This document shows positions 43,506-55,819 of a stretch of DNA of 64,000 nt, one piece after another. Position 1 is the first letter of the stretch, and each line of letters opens with the position of its first letter. The DNA is from Chenopodium formosanum (taxonomy: Eukaryota > Streptophyta > Magnoliopsida > Caryophyllales > Amaranthaceae), in contig CM044876.1 of NCBI GenBank assembly GCA_024500155.1, forward strand, positions 9,987,001 to 10,051,000, given 5' to 3'. A program made the translations under genes and the position numbers. A model generated the notes under the pieces. The model saw only the letters and a list, made by a program, of their open reading frames with translations, was not told the origin of the DNA and did not search any database.

Positions 43506-43514
43506 CATATAAAG
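43506..43514 (+). promoter_or_regulatory. TATA box of ankyrin/PGG gene 2
   Basis: CATATAAAG in a 5' region that aligns with that of paralogue 1 (GACCAATCTAGCTAG.., AAAAACCTTGCAACATTAAAG), 103 bp before the start codon. Promoter and 5' UTR were therefore part of the duplication. Confidence 0.6.
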
Positions 43515-43616
43515 AGTACGTTCATTAGTGTACATTGAAAAACCTTGCAACATTAAAGCAACCTAGATAACAAACAATCAGTCAATAACCTAAGAAAGAG
43601 AGTACTGAGAGTAATA

Positions 43617-46600
43617 ATGGAGAGAAGGTTGTATGATGCAGCAAGAGAGGGGAATGTAACATCCCTGCTGAATTTGCTCAAAGAAGATCCAATAATTCTT
43701 GATAGAATTTCAACTTTAGGAACATATTCAGAAACACCCCTTCACATAGCTGTTGTTTTAGGTAACTTTGACTTTGCTAAGGAACTTCTACAAAAAAAGC
43801 CAACCCTTGCCACTGAAGTTGATTTACACAAATCCACACCACTTCACCTAGCATCTGCTACCAACAATGTTGAATTGGTAACACTTCTTCTCAACGTTAG
43901 CCCCGGGATCGTGTGCCGAGCCCGGGACGCGTATGGAAGATGTCCTGTTCATGTTGCAGCTATTAAGGGTCGAATAGATGTGCTGAAAGAGTTGCTGCGA
44001 GTTGATCCTGATGCCGCTCTCGTGCGGACGTACCAGGATGATAGCATTTTACATCTGTGCGTTAAGTTTAATCAATTTGAAGCATTGAAGGTGTTAATTG
44101 AAAGAATAAGTGATAATGCTCTCCTTAATTGTGGGGATTGTGATGGCAATACCATCTTACATCTTTCGGTTCTTAACCAACAATCTGAGGTATGCTTATT
44201 TTTTCGTTACAAGTATTTTAAAATTGCCTTGTTCAAGTCATTTTATCCTTGTAAGGACTCATTCTCTTCAACTTTGTTCAAATTATTTTTGTTAAAACAA
44301 ATCAAATCAGATGTGACCAAACATTTTAAATCTAGTTACTTATTACTAATTATTTTTAACTGTGTAGTTTAAAACTACACGATACGATTAACCTATATAA
44401 CATGATCCAATTTAACGTCTTTTCCTCATAGATTAGTGTAAAAATGTAGTCATCGTTTAATCAGATTAGTGGGTAACAAAATCTATATTTTTAAATTTGT
44501 ATGGTAAATAAAAAAAAAATGGGATATGTACAAAAAAACTAAAGTATGGTCTTTTAGTTGTACCATAAGTCAAAATTCCATAATTTCATAATTTTAATAT
44601 TTGACTTTTTAAAGAGAATTTTAATATTTAACTTAACATTAAACTTTCTATACTAATCTTAAAATAGAAAATTTTCAAATATGATGTTACTAAATTTGTA
44701 TTATAATGTACTTTTTTATTAAATTTAATCTGAATTTATTTTATTTTATCTAATATTATTTTTGCAAAATATGATGAAACAAGCACATCCTCAACAATAT
44801 GTGCTAAAATTAAATTAATTGAAATATACGTACAAATCCTTGGAGTTGTATTTATTGAATAACACTATATTTTCCTTATTTCTTTAATATGTTTTAATCT
44901 GAACTTATTTTAATCCGATCTTGATATTTAAAAAACAAAAATTAAAAAATGTAATATAGAGTACTATAAAATAAATAATAATAAAAAAAAAAACCTTTTG
45001 CTTTTCTTCAATTTCTTGTGAACACACATGGTTTTTTTAGTATTTTGGGCTTAATAATTACTACTACCTCCGTCCCCTTTTGATAGTCTCTTATGGGCAT
45101 TTTTCACGGGAATTAATAAACACAAATAAGAATAGTTAAAGTACATTGAAAAAGTAAATTGGCATTGGGTATACAAAAAAGTAGAAAGAGAAAGTAATAA
45201 ATGTACATGGGAAAGCAAAATTTACATGGGAAATTTAAATTTGCACAAGTATTGTTGCAAATTGGAGGGAAGTTTGGTAAAAAAAAATTAATATTAATGG
45301 TTGTTGGAAAAAACAAATGGGATGAACATTTTGGGACTAAAATTTGCCCAAAAGGGACTATCAAAAGGGGACGGAGGGAGTAGTATTTTTTGGGGCCAAG
45401 GGATGGCCATGGCCCACCCGGATGTTAAAGCTACACCTAAAGCAGTATAACAATATTAATAGAGAAACAAAACTGATTTTATACTTCATCACACACTTCT
45501 CTACTCAATGATGAATATAAATATCATATGAAATAATAACCTCAAGCTACAGTATTTACATTAATGATGGCGTGTTCGGCAAAATATAGTTGTGAAGGTA
45601 GTTGTTAGTTGTGTAGGTAGCTGTTAGCTGTTATTCTGTTAACAAGCTGTTAGCTGTGAATATAAATAATTTAGATATGAGTGTCCGGTAAGGTAACGGT
45701 TGACTACCTGTTACATATAAAAATCAATATTTTATTTTTATAAATATAGATTAAATTTTCAACAACTACCTCAAAAGCTATTTCTATTTTTAAAAGCTAA
45801 TATTTCTAACTTTTCATAAAAGCTACCTCTACCACTAAAAGGTATCCTAACCACTACTTTGCAAAACACTCACATTTTTTGCTTGTGAGTCAAACCACTA
45901 AAAGCTACCTAAAAGTTACTCAAAAGCTAGCGCCGAACGAGTCTATCTATACCGATCCAAAACATATGATCTTTAATGTGTATATAGATGATCATATATT
46001 ACAATAATATGTTAGCAGGCGGTCAACTATCTACTACAAATCCAAACCATAGAAGTCAACGCAAAGAATGGTACAGGCCAAACAGCAATGGACATCTTAT
46101 TCAAGGGTGTAGGAGGTATGATTGGACGCACCCTTCATAATGCTGGAGCTGTAATGACGAATACTAACAACCTGAACCTTGCATCACATTCGCTTCCTGA
46201 AAACAACGGTGGTAATGGTATGAGAAAGAATTCTCTGCTGAAGTACTTGCAGGACAAACAAGAAGCTGTAATGGTAGCAGCATCACTGATAGCAGCAGCC
46301 GCCTTTCAAGCCGGTGTCAATCCTCCTGGAGGCATTTACCAAGAGACTATAGATGAAAATAAGCAAGAAGTAAAGGATCAGCATAAAGCAGGCACTTCTA
46401 TTATGGCATACAGTGACTCACGCCTTTACACTGCGTTCATTGTCGAAAACACAGTCGGGTTTGTAGCTGCCCTGTCTGTGTTCCTGTTACTTCTAACAGG
46501 GTTGCCTCAGAAGTACAAGTTCTTTAAAGGGCTTTTTATGGTGTCGATTTGGATGGCTATTGTTGCGATTGCAGCGAGTTACGTGTCTTCTGTAATAACG

Positions 46601-46822
46601 CTTGCTCCTCCTAAAGAACAAGATAAGATCGTTGCATTTTCTTATGCAGTGTTAGTCATTGCTGTATTGTTGTGGATTCTGATTATTTTGTGGTATGCTG
46701 GTTTTGGTCCTCGCATAGTTGGGATTATTCACCAGAGGCGTGCCTCGAAAAATGGACCAACGACGACACGAGCGGGTAGTCTCCTTGGGGGTGCAACAAC
46801 TGGTGGTACTGGCAGTGTGTAA
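43617..46822 (+). CDS. Ankyrin-repeat/PGG-domain membrane protein, BDA1/ACD6-like, paralogue 2
   Basis: Two exons, 43617-44189 (donor GAG|GTATGC) and 46019-46822 (acceptor GCAG); 458 residues. Exon 1 has exactly the length of exon 1 in paralogue 1 (573 bp). Start MERRLYDAAREGNVTSLLNL, then ankyrin repeats; exon 2 carries the linker, PGG motif (VNPPGGIYQE) and about four transmembrane segments (RLYTAFIVENTVGFVAALSV, GLFMVSIWMAIVAIAASYVS, AVLVIAVLLWILIILWYAGF). Differences from paralogue 1 cluster in the linker (SLPENNGGNGMRKNS) and ankyrin surface; the membrane half is almost identical. The intron (1.83 kb) holds a Stowaway MITE and a foldback element absent from the paralogue. A role in immunity or stress is inferred from the family. 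Confidence 0.93.
45064..45380. mobile_element. Stowaway MITE, 317 bp
   Basis: Ends CTACCTCCGTCCCCTTTTGA and, reversed, CTCCCTCCGTCCCCTTTTGA, flanked by TA (45062-45063 and 45381-45382). Inner arms GATAGTCTCTTATGGGCA / TGCCCAAAAGGGACTATC also pair. Located in the intron of ankyrin gene 2. Confidence 0.9.
45567..45945. mobile_element. Foldback MITE with GTTCGGC ends
   Basis: The left end GGCGTGTTCGGCAAAATATAG pairs with the right end AGCGCCGAACGAGTC. Inside, GTAGGTAGCTGTTAGCTGTT pairs with AAAAGCTACCTAAAAGTTAC/AAAAGCTAACAT. No clear target duplication. Second element in the intron of ankyrin gene 2. Confidence 0.6.
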
Positions 46823-48234
46823 TGATCCTGCTATGTTGAAGTTGATTTGTGATGGTTGAATTTTATGCAGAGTGGAAAACTTTACAGTTTACTCTGAATA
46901 TGTGAGTGTGTTGTGTATTTTGTTCTTGAAATGTTGTTTTCCAAATTCTAGTGTGCTATTGTATTTTGTATTTTGTGACTTAGATTGGGGAAGTTGGTCC
47001 ATCACAAAGTTTCTATTTTTACTAATGATTTGAATTTAAGCAATTTGATCATTCTATTGATTTTTGGGCATGTACAACGTTTTCTTTTTTTACTCCATGC
47101 CTCCATTCGTACTCTCTTCATAGACTTTGCTTCACTCTATAATTGGATTGACTAGAATTGAACTGCATTGAAATTTTATAACGACAATGTTAAGTACACA
47201 TACACCGAGGCAATATATGAATCTATGATAGTTGTACAGTAACTACAATAATTTTGTAGCCACTTATTTTAACGTGAACCGTTGATAGTTATTGATTTAG
47301 GAAAAATTCATTGGAATAATCCGAGATATAAAAGGTCTTCTCATATTAATCTCAATTGCTAGTTATTATATAATCTAAAAAAAAAGGTGGGTAGATATTT
47401 AATTTTCCCTCCAAAATTATTTATATACGAGTATGAACAAAAAAAATAAATAAACAAAGTTATAAAACAGTCTGTAATTAACCTGTCATCTTCCTTCAAA
47501 AAAAATAAAATAAAAATAAAAATAAAAATTTAATAATAAATCTTCTCTTTGCTTCATCATTCACGCAATAAGAAGAAATTTCAGATTCTGTAATCTGCAA
47601 TTCAAATATTTCAAAGGTTAGTTTATAATTTCGATTTACCTTTTTACAATTAGTTGTTGAATTTGAGTTGTTGGTTGCTCTTGGTTGATTTTTTTTTGTT
47701 TTTTTTTTTTTTTATGTTAATGGAAGGTTTGTATTTTTATATTATCAAATACATATATGCAAGGTTTGTATTTGTTGATCTTGAATTTTGTTTGTTGCTA
47801 AAATTGCAAAGAAAAAAAAAATTAAAAAAAAAAAACGCTTAAAATTTGAAATCATTTCTGAGTGCCCATAACCTGTTCGATAAAACGCCTAGCTTAATTT
47901 AACTATATGATAGTCTATATATATGTTAATGGAATTTGATAATATAAAATTTGTTAATTTAACTATATGATAGTTTATATATGTTAATGGCATTTGATAA
48001 TATAAAATTTGTTCTTGCATTTATACAAAACTATAGACGGTAGCATGTTATTGCTTATAGTATATGATCAGAACCAGAAATGCCTGATTCTATCCAGTTT
48101 GTCGAATTCGGCTCGTCTTTTTTTTACCCCTGATACACATTAATGAAGGGAAAACATAAGATAAAGGGAAGATGCACAACCTAGTAAGAAGAAACAAATT
48201 TTATATCCTAGTGAATTGCTGACATTGTAGGCTA
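46823..48234. other. 3' UTRs and spacer between convergent genes
   Basis: The 3' UTR of ankyrin gene 2 is followed by AT-rich DNA. At about 47535-47617 there is a sequence resembling a 5' UTR with donor (TCATTCACGCAATAAGAAG..TTCAAAG|GTTAGT), but no following exon is found. A 60-bp tandem duplication lies at 47894-48013. The 3' UTR of the receptor kinase lies at the right end. Confidence 0.5.
47894..48013. repeat. 60-bp tandem duplication
   Basis: TTAATTTAACTATATGATAG..GTTAATGG(A/C)ATTTGATAATATAAAATTTG occurs twice, starting at 47894 and 47954, with very few differences. Confidence 0.85.
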
Positions 48235-51200
48235 TTATTTGAATGTAATGTTGCCATTGGAGGAAGAATATAGGAGAGACGAAGCAGAAAAGCTCGTATT
48301 ATTGCTTCGATTATATAATTGTTGTTGCATTGCTGTAGATGGTCCTCCTTTGGAGCTGTTGGTATTGCTTGTTTGTTGGTCTTTTGACATTGGTGATCCT
48401 TTAAGTTGTGTGTCAGCCTTTGCGCAATCTGCTTCCCTTTCTTGTCGTATTTCTTTGAGCATGGCTTCTACGTCTTTCATGGTGGGGCGGTCATTAGGGG
48501 AGGGTGTTACACAGAGTAATGCCACTCCTATTGTCTGCATCATCTCCTCGACTTCTGCTTCTGATCTTCCCTTTAACTGTTGGTCTATTACGTCTGCACC
48601 TCCTTTTCTTAGCCTCACCCATTCTACAATATGTAGACCGTCTGGTATGGTTGGGTCAATTGGTTGCTTCCCTGTTAATACTTCTAACATGACTACTCCG
48701 TAGCTATACACGTCACTCTTCTCTGTAACCTTCATCATGTAACCATACTCTGTACAATACACAAAGAATATTGTTATTAGCCAAAAGATATCATGTTGAA
48801 GGAGAATGCTAGTTTATGAAGAAAAAATAATGTGTATCAGGAACAGGAAGAAATATGCTTACCAGGTGCCATGTAGCCATAGGAACCGGCAACAGTGCTG
48901 GAAGACCGAGCAAAATCTCCTTCATCGACAAGCTTGGCTAGGCCGAAGTCAGCAATGTAGGGCTCAAAATCAAGGCCTATTAGAATGTTGTTGACTTTGA
49001 TATCCCTATGAACTATAGGAGGGACACAATCATGGTGTAGATAAGCTAATCCTTGAGCTGCCCCTAGGATGATCTTATACCTTAGATCCCAGTCCAAGCA
49101 ACTTCCACTCCTTTCATGTAGAAGACTCCCTAAGCTTCCATTAGGCATGTAATCGTACATAAGCAACCTTGTATTCTTGTTCCAACAACATCCCAAGAAC
49201 CTAACTATGTTTTTGTGACGAATGGAACCAAGAGTCTTCACCTCAGCTGAGAAGGAATCACGTCCATTGTCCTTGAATCTGTCTTTCTGACAATCATGTT
49301 TGGCTCCCATTGTTGCTGGCCATAGCTTCTTTACTGCAATCAGCTCTCCATTTTCCATTTCTGCTCGATAAACTGTCCCTGAGCATCCTTTTCCAATGAT
49401 ATTACTCTCCACCAAGCACTTCAGAACATCATCAAGTGCGAAATTTAGCTTTTGGAAAGGAGTGAATTGCCAAGGCCAGGCATTCATCCCTATCTCAGAC
49501 TCACTGTCATCTTTAATCATTTTCCTTGCCCTAGCAACTGCAATGACACCTAGAGCCACCAGTATGACTGTCAGAGCTACCAGTAACCCGATTGCCAATT
49601 TCAATTTCTTTGATTGCCTACTATGCCCTGTATCCGATCCAATGCCATCACCTACAAAGCATGAATCATGATTTTGTGAGCACAATCCTTGATTTCCTTC
49701 CAACTCCTTAGATGATAGCTGTCGAAATAGCTTGTTATCCGGTAGAAAACCTGTGAAATTGTTGTAAGATACATTCAGAGACACCAGATTATCCAACGCA
49801 GAGAGCTGCATCAGACTGCCTTCAAGCCTGTTGTGAGACATGTCAAGAATGTTCAGCTTCTTTAGGGAAGAAATCTGCGGGGGTATAACACCTGAAAGAT
49901 TGTTACAGCTCAAATTTAAGGCAATATCAAGGTCTTGAATTTGGAAAAGCTCCTGTGGGATCCTTCCTGACAATCCGTTGCTGCTTAAATCTATCAGTTG
50001 AAGCTCCAAACAGCTTCCAAGGGATGATGGGATTGATCCAGAGAGAGAATTTCCTCTAAGTATGAGTGAATTAATTGAAGCTAGTTGGCCAAAACCATCT
50101 GGAATTGGACCTGTAAGTTGGTTATATGACAGATCCAGAGCTTGAAGCTTACCCAAAGATGACAGTGAGTCGGGAATGGAGCCCCTGATTGTATTGTTGC
50201 TCAGATTTAGCATCTGCAACTCTTTGCACTTGCTTATCTCATCTGGAACTGACCCAGAAAGGCGGTTATGAGATAAATCTAGAAAACTAAGACTTCCAAG
50301 GAAACCTATTTCTTTTGGAATTTCCCCAGTGATCCTATTGTTAAAAAGGCGGAGACGAATGAGGGACTTGCAATTCCCAATCTCAGGTGGGATTGAACCT
50401 GAAATGTGATTGGAAATCAGCAGCAGCTTCGTGAGGTTTTGAAGCTGAAACAGACCAGAGGGCAAGCTTCCAGTGAGTGAGTTGTGTGATAAATCTAAAG
50501 CTTGGAGGCTGCTACAATTAGCCAATGCAGAAGGGATGCTCCCCTCAAGCCTATTCTGCCAGGCAAAGAGGATTTGCAGCCCACTCAACCTTCCTAGCTC
50601 GGCCGGGACAGAGCCTGTTATCTGATTATTATCAACCTGCAATTGTACTAGATTTGCAGCATTGGAAAGAACTGTTGGAATTGAGCCAGAAATGTTATTA
50701 CTACTCAGCATTATCTCTAGAAGGTTAGGTAGGTTCCCAAATGATAAAGGTATAGTCCCAGATAGGGTATTCAATGAAAGATCAATAATTACCAAGCTTG
50801 AGATATTCCCAATCTCTTCAGGAATTGCACCAGACAAATTATTCTGCCAAAGCAGCAACTTCTCTAGCTTTTCAAGCCTACCTAATTCTTTAGGGATTGA
50901 CCCAGAAAGAATATTTTGATAGAGATACAAATTCACAAGCTCAGAGCAGTTACCTAGTTCTGGTGGGATCTCCCCTGACAGCATTGTAGTATAAACTGCA
51001 ATCGTATCGAGTTTACTCAGCTGGCCCAGTGACCTTGGAAGCGACCCCGAAATCTTTGTATCTGCCAACCCAAGCACTGTCAAATTCTGACATTGCCCTA
51101 GCTCTTCTGGTATCGGCCCAGAGATATCCTTGTTTCCGCCTGCCCTCAATGCCTGCAGATTTATGAGTCTGCCGAGCTCAGCTGGGAGCTCACCATTGAA

Positions 51201-51833
51201 GTTGTTATCAAAGAGCGAAAGATTTTCTAGGCTAATACAGTCACCTAACTCAGCTGGGATTTTCCCAGTGAGCCGGTTGGAGTTCAGAGTCAAATCTTGC
51301 AGGCTCTTAAGCTTCCCAATTGTACGAGGGATATAGCCGACTAACCCATTCGAGCTGAGATCAAGTAATGTCAGCTGCAGGCTATCCCCTACGCTTTCCG
51401 GGATTAAACCAGTTAGATTACAACTAGAAATGGTCAGTTTCTGAAGGTGGCTAAGGGTTGAGATATTTGAAGGGAAAGGTAGAGCCAACTGTATTGACTG
51501 AATGTTTATTTCAGAAACAAAGTAGTCAGCAGTGCAAGTAATAAAAGACCATTTACAAGGGTTTTGGTCCAAAGGGTTCCAGTTTGAGAAAGCAGAAGGT
51601 GGTGCAGGCTGGGAAGAGCTATGAAGCCATGAATGTAGGAAGAGAACTTCATTGTTTGTGTATGCAAAAGATGTGGGGAAGAAAAATAAAGAAAGAGAAA
51701 GTGTTAGGAGAAGGATAAGATGAATATGGACGTGGCGGCGGATACGGTGTTGTTTGTGGTGGGGCTTGAAGGGTTGCCTTGGCATCGGCGCTGGCATCGG
51801 CATTGGCATTGACATTGGCCTCAAACCCAACAT
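48235..51833 (-). CDS. LRR receptor-like kinase, subfamily XI, RGI/RGFR type
   Basis: Two exons, 51833-48863 and 48749-48235 (113-bp intron, donor G|GTAAGC), 1161 residues. The ATG at 51833 is the first ATG in frame; the frame is open 10 codons further but begins with GTG. Order: basic, Met/Pro-rich N-terminus, hydrophobic signal segment (HLILLLTLSLSLFFFPTSFA), LRR N-cap with NPCKWSFITC, over 20 plant-type LRRs (LxGxIPxELGxL), transmembrane helix at about 746-767 (LAIGLLVALTVILVALGVIA), and a Ser/Thr kinase from about 793: P-loop GKGCSG, AVKK lysine at about 835-836, HRD at 942-944 (RD kinase), DFG at 962-964. SIQLALPFPSNIS and LGCCWNKNTRLLMYDYM closely resemble RGI1/RGI2, the plasma-membrane receptors of RGF/GLV peptides in root meristem growth. 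The intron inside the kinase domain (GYMAP|EYGYM) is at the usual site for the group. Which RGI it is cannot be decided here. Confidence 0.93.
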
Positions 51834-54140
51834 TTCTCTTCTAGTTTTTGCATTGGTTTTCACTCTCTTTCTCTAGGGTAACATCTTACTAATCAGTTTA
51901 AGATTACAATGCTTTCAAAACAAGCAAGCAAAAAAGAGTGTATAAAAAAAATTTAGGTGAAGAAAGATTATGAGTTTGTTTAGTTAATAGCCCACCAGCT
52001 TTCACCTCGGGGTTCTGTGTTTTGTGTCTGTCTTCATAATATTTTGATTTAGGATGGGTAATTTTTTATACTAAGGTTTTAAGTTTGAATTGAATAGCTT
52101 TTGTAGCCATGCAACCCCATGTGTTCATGCATTGTTTTCCTCAAAATAAGGTCAGTGTAGTAAATTAGTGATGGGCTGTGGTTTAGCTTGGATAATCGAG
52201 CCTCTAATCTAGAGTCACTAATGTTAATTATTGGTGCTGTTCTTTATTTTCTTATTGTTAATTACAATTAGCATTGCGCGTCGCGAGACTCCTAATCTTA
52301 CGCCTCCTAATCTTGTGGTTTTTTTCCTCTTGTCTTTATGAGTTTATGTATCATATTGTAGGTGACAAACAAGAAGGTGAAAGTAGAAAATTAAAGAATT
52401 AACATATGTGTTTGTTTGTGTCCCAGGTTTATGTTCTTCACTTTATCTAAATGTGATGCTTATTTGCTGCTTCATCTGAATAACTCACATTGGAATCCAT
52501 CCTTGATTAATTTTTCTATTTGGAAGAGATAACTTATGTTAATGTATTATGCCCCGGTGTTTAAGGTTTTGAACACTTAGACCTTTTCACGTCTCGCCCA
52601 TCCATAGTGGTGGATCCAGAATAGGTATACGGATAAGAATATGATCGTACATTTGTATCCCACTTTTATAAATATTTGTGTTTCTTTTATGAAAAATCTT
52701 AAATTTGCCACTGTTCACACGTTGTTGCTTTGATGTATACAGTATACACCTTCCCACACGCCCACACCTCACCTAGATGCCCAAGCACACATCGTTGTTA
52801 TTTCGAACTGTTAATCTGTTCACTGCATCTTATTTTAGCTTGTTAGTTGTTCATTTAAGGCTTAGGGTTTAGTAAAAGCACATTACACTGCTCAATGCCA
52901 CAAGGAGTAAAGCTTAAAGTTCTGATAGTCTATCAAAGTATAATTAGCAGTAAACTTTAGTGAACTTAATTGCTTTAACCTTGCTTCCTCTTCTAAATTC
53001 TTACTATTAGTTTAAAGCAAAGGAAAAACAAACATGTACTTCTGCATATTTGAATAGTTTGTTATTCACATTAAGATGATTTGAAATAGTATAGCTCATC
53101 CTCTTTTTTTACCCTTATTTTCTGGTAAAATGAGCATCATTTGGTTCCTTGATTTCAGCATATTGTTCCACCACAATTAATATAAATCCAAATTATAGAA
53201 AAAAATATACCCTTGAAATGCAAAGTTTTCAACAACTCCACCTCATGTTTTGGCCCCTCCTTTTTCTTCAGTTTTTCAACTTGTATATTTCTAAATTCTA
53301 CTGTAACAAACTTTGTTTTTTTAAGAAAAAATTTCCCATTATTTTAGGATGCAAAATGTGTTCAAGAATCTTAGACTCGAGGATCAATAAAAGACCCAAG
53401 ACTCTTTCTGCGCTTATTATGTCTTTCTTAGCTGGTAGTGCATTGCTGCTTTCCATCTTCATTATCACAACATTACCCACTCATTTATGTCCCTTTTTAA
53501 ATTTCATAAACCAATTATGTTAATCTTTTCCCAAGTGTATAAAATATTGGTTGATAAGTAGAAGACACCATATCAAATCAAAATCTCGTACGGGTCAATC
53601 TAATCCTAGTTTAGCTACCCTTTTCCAAAGTGCCCTTCAAGGAATTGTGATACGGAGTATCAAAATCCTTTGTACTAACTAATGTCACGGTGTATAATTA
53701 TATTAGACTTATATGGAATACAATCCAAGACTTTGCATACCACCACCATTTTTCAAGACTTTATCGACTAAACTAGTTTGCGTTTATAATATTGTATTTC
53801 ACACAACTCATTAGCCAAACTAAAGTAAGTTTGTGGAGTAACACATACTATTACCTCTCATCACAGTTAATATTTTTTTTTTAATTTTTTTTTTAATATG
53901 CATATAGTACTAAGAATCTAGCAGCGAAGTCCCGAAGTAGTATAATTCAATATGTTCAGACCTGTATAGTATCTTTTGTTTTTCAATTAATTAATTATTT
54001 TATCAATTAAGTTAATTGATTTTTATCATTAGACATATCTAAGGCACGTGTTCGGCTCTATGATAATCACACAAAACGAAGTGTCAAAAAATTTCGTTGC
54101 TTGCTTTTGTCAAAGTCAACATGGATTAGCATTTGCCATA

Positions 54141-54522
54141 TAAAGTGAGGCCAATGGATGACCTGGTCATTTGGTCATGAGGAGAGAGAGAGGAGTTTTA
54201 ATATTAAAAAAATAAAACAAAGAAAAAATTGGATGAGAGAGAGTTCATGACCTGGTCTTGAAGATGACCAAGCTCAAATTTTGGTCATGAAAATGTTAAT
54301 GACAAGTGGCAGTCTATTATTGGAAGAAGAAAATGACAACTATTGAGAGTATGGTAAAAAAGTAGGAGAGAGAAAATCATGACCAAAGTTATTTTGGTCA
54401 ACCATTGGGAGTTTTTGGTCATACTTGGTCATGTGACTTGGTCATGGATGAGTGGAAAGAGAAAATAATAATATAATAATCCATGACCAAATATTTTGGG
54501 TCATCTATTGGGTGTACTCTTA
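54141..54522. mobile_element. MITE with GGTCATG subterminal repeats
   Basis: The left end AAAGTGAGGCCAATGGATGACC pairs with the right end GGGTCATCTATTGGGTGTACTCTTA. At least eight TTGGTCATG or CATGACCAA words occur inside, concentrated toward the ends. Length about 380 bp; limits approximate, superfamily unclear. Confidence 0.65.
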
Positions 54523-55555
54523 TACTCGACCTTGTCCTCCAAGGCTACAAAAGCAGATACATATATAGTCTTTATTGTGTGAATAATTTATACTCAATAG
54601 CTCAACCTAGAATATACATGTTAATCTAGTTATGATAAGAAAATGGATTTTGGAGGGGCTAAAAACTTAAACACATAAAACAAGCTTAGATAAACAAATA
54701 CTATTTTCGTCTCATAGTCCCTAATTTAGTTAGCTACATTTGAGAGTTAACACCGGTTGAAAAACAACTTTTCAAAACGTATCAGGAAAGACAGAGTTAA
54801 TATGTTGTCCATAATACGTGTAAATATATAATTACATTGAAGAAAATTACGACAAACTTCCAACGTTTGAAAACATGGTGATGTAAGTTCATGTTAATGA
54901 TACAAGAGTGAATACATAATCAAATTTTACATGTTCTATCATTTGGACATTTAATGAAGAAGGTGATGTTTGTTGGGGGTTTGAGTTAATAAATTTTGGA
55001 TGCATATTCTCAAACTCCTGAATTTAGGGCATTACATGTGACATAATGACATCATAACAAATCAAATAAACAAAAAATATGAGGTTGGAGCCTAAAATAA
55101 GTCAAGTATGCATATGTCATAATTAATTTGCATCTCAAAAATTAAGGTTGGCTTCACAAACACTACTCAATGAGTTAGTTTTAGGGGACAAACAAATGAG
55201 TGAGTAGTGGGGATGACAATGAGTGTAATTAAACACTAAAGGTAGGTATTAGTACGAGTGTACGACTTAGCAGTTTTCTTATGGTATAAATATAGCCCAA
55301 AAATCAAGGTCATAACCTCGGGAATTTCTATGTTAATGGAATCTCACCACGTTTGTTTCTCAAAGTTGTACTACTTGTTGCATTTTTTCCTCTTCAACCT
55401 TGTTAAAATTGTGGAAAGTGGTCCAAGTTAAAATGGGCCAAAATCTAATTCTCAAGTCATCATGGTTTCTTTGGGTAGAGATTTGGGCCTAATCTGGTCC
55501 AAGTATTAAAAGAAAAAAGTTGCAATAAAAAAAAGCCACCATGTAAAAAATGCTA

Positions 55556-55645
55556 CTACCTCTGGTTCGCATACTCGAAACAAAGGAGTATTATTTGTAA
55601 GACATAAAATATTCCTTTATTGCGAGTAATGCGAAGCAGAGGTAG
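55556..55645. mobile_element. Stowaway-like MITE, 90 bp
   Basis: Ends CTACCTCTGGTTCGCATACTCG and its inverse CGAGTAATGCGAAGCAGAGGTAG, flanked by TA (55554-55555 and 55646-55647). Same length as the Stowaway at 24274 but with a different arm sequence. Confidence 0.8.
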
Positions 55646-55819
55646 TATATGAGATTTAAAAAACTGCAGTATGGTCTGTTTATGCAATCAAGATAAGACC
55701 ATCGAAGTTAAATCATTAAAATGAAATGGAGATTAGAACTAAACAAAAAATGAATCATGTTGTAGAACTTTTGCTCAAATCATTGTATTTGTTCGTGCAG
55801 GAAAAACCGCCATAAACAA

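Larger units (their letters stand above)
51834..55819. other. Intergenic: receptor kinase promoter, MITEs, no gene
   Basis: The first kilobase upstream of 51833 is the promoter side of the receptor kinase. The frame at 53149-53523 has no family resemblance. A MITE with GGTCATG motifs (54141-54522) and a Stowaway MITE (55556-55645) lie here. The 3' UTR of the EHD-like gene lies left of 55820. Confidence 0.5.

Noticed and set aside
53149..53523. 124-residue plus-strand frame
   Set aside because: No start context, no family resemblance, AT-rich composition like the surrounding intergenic DNA.
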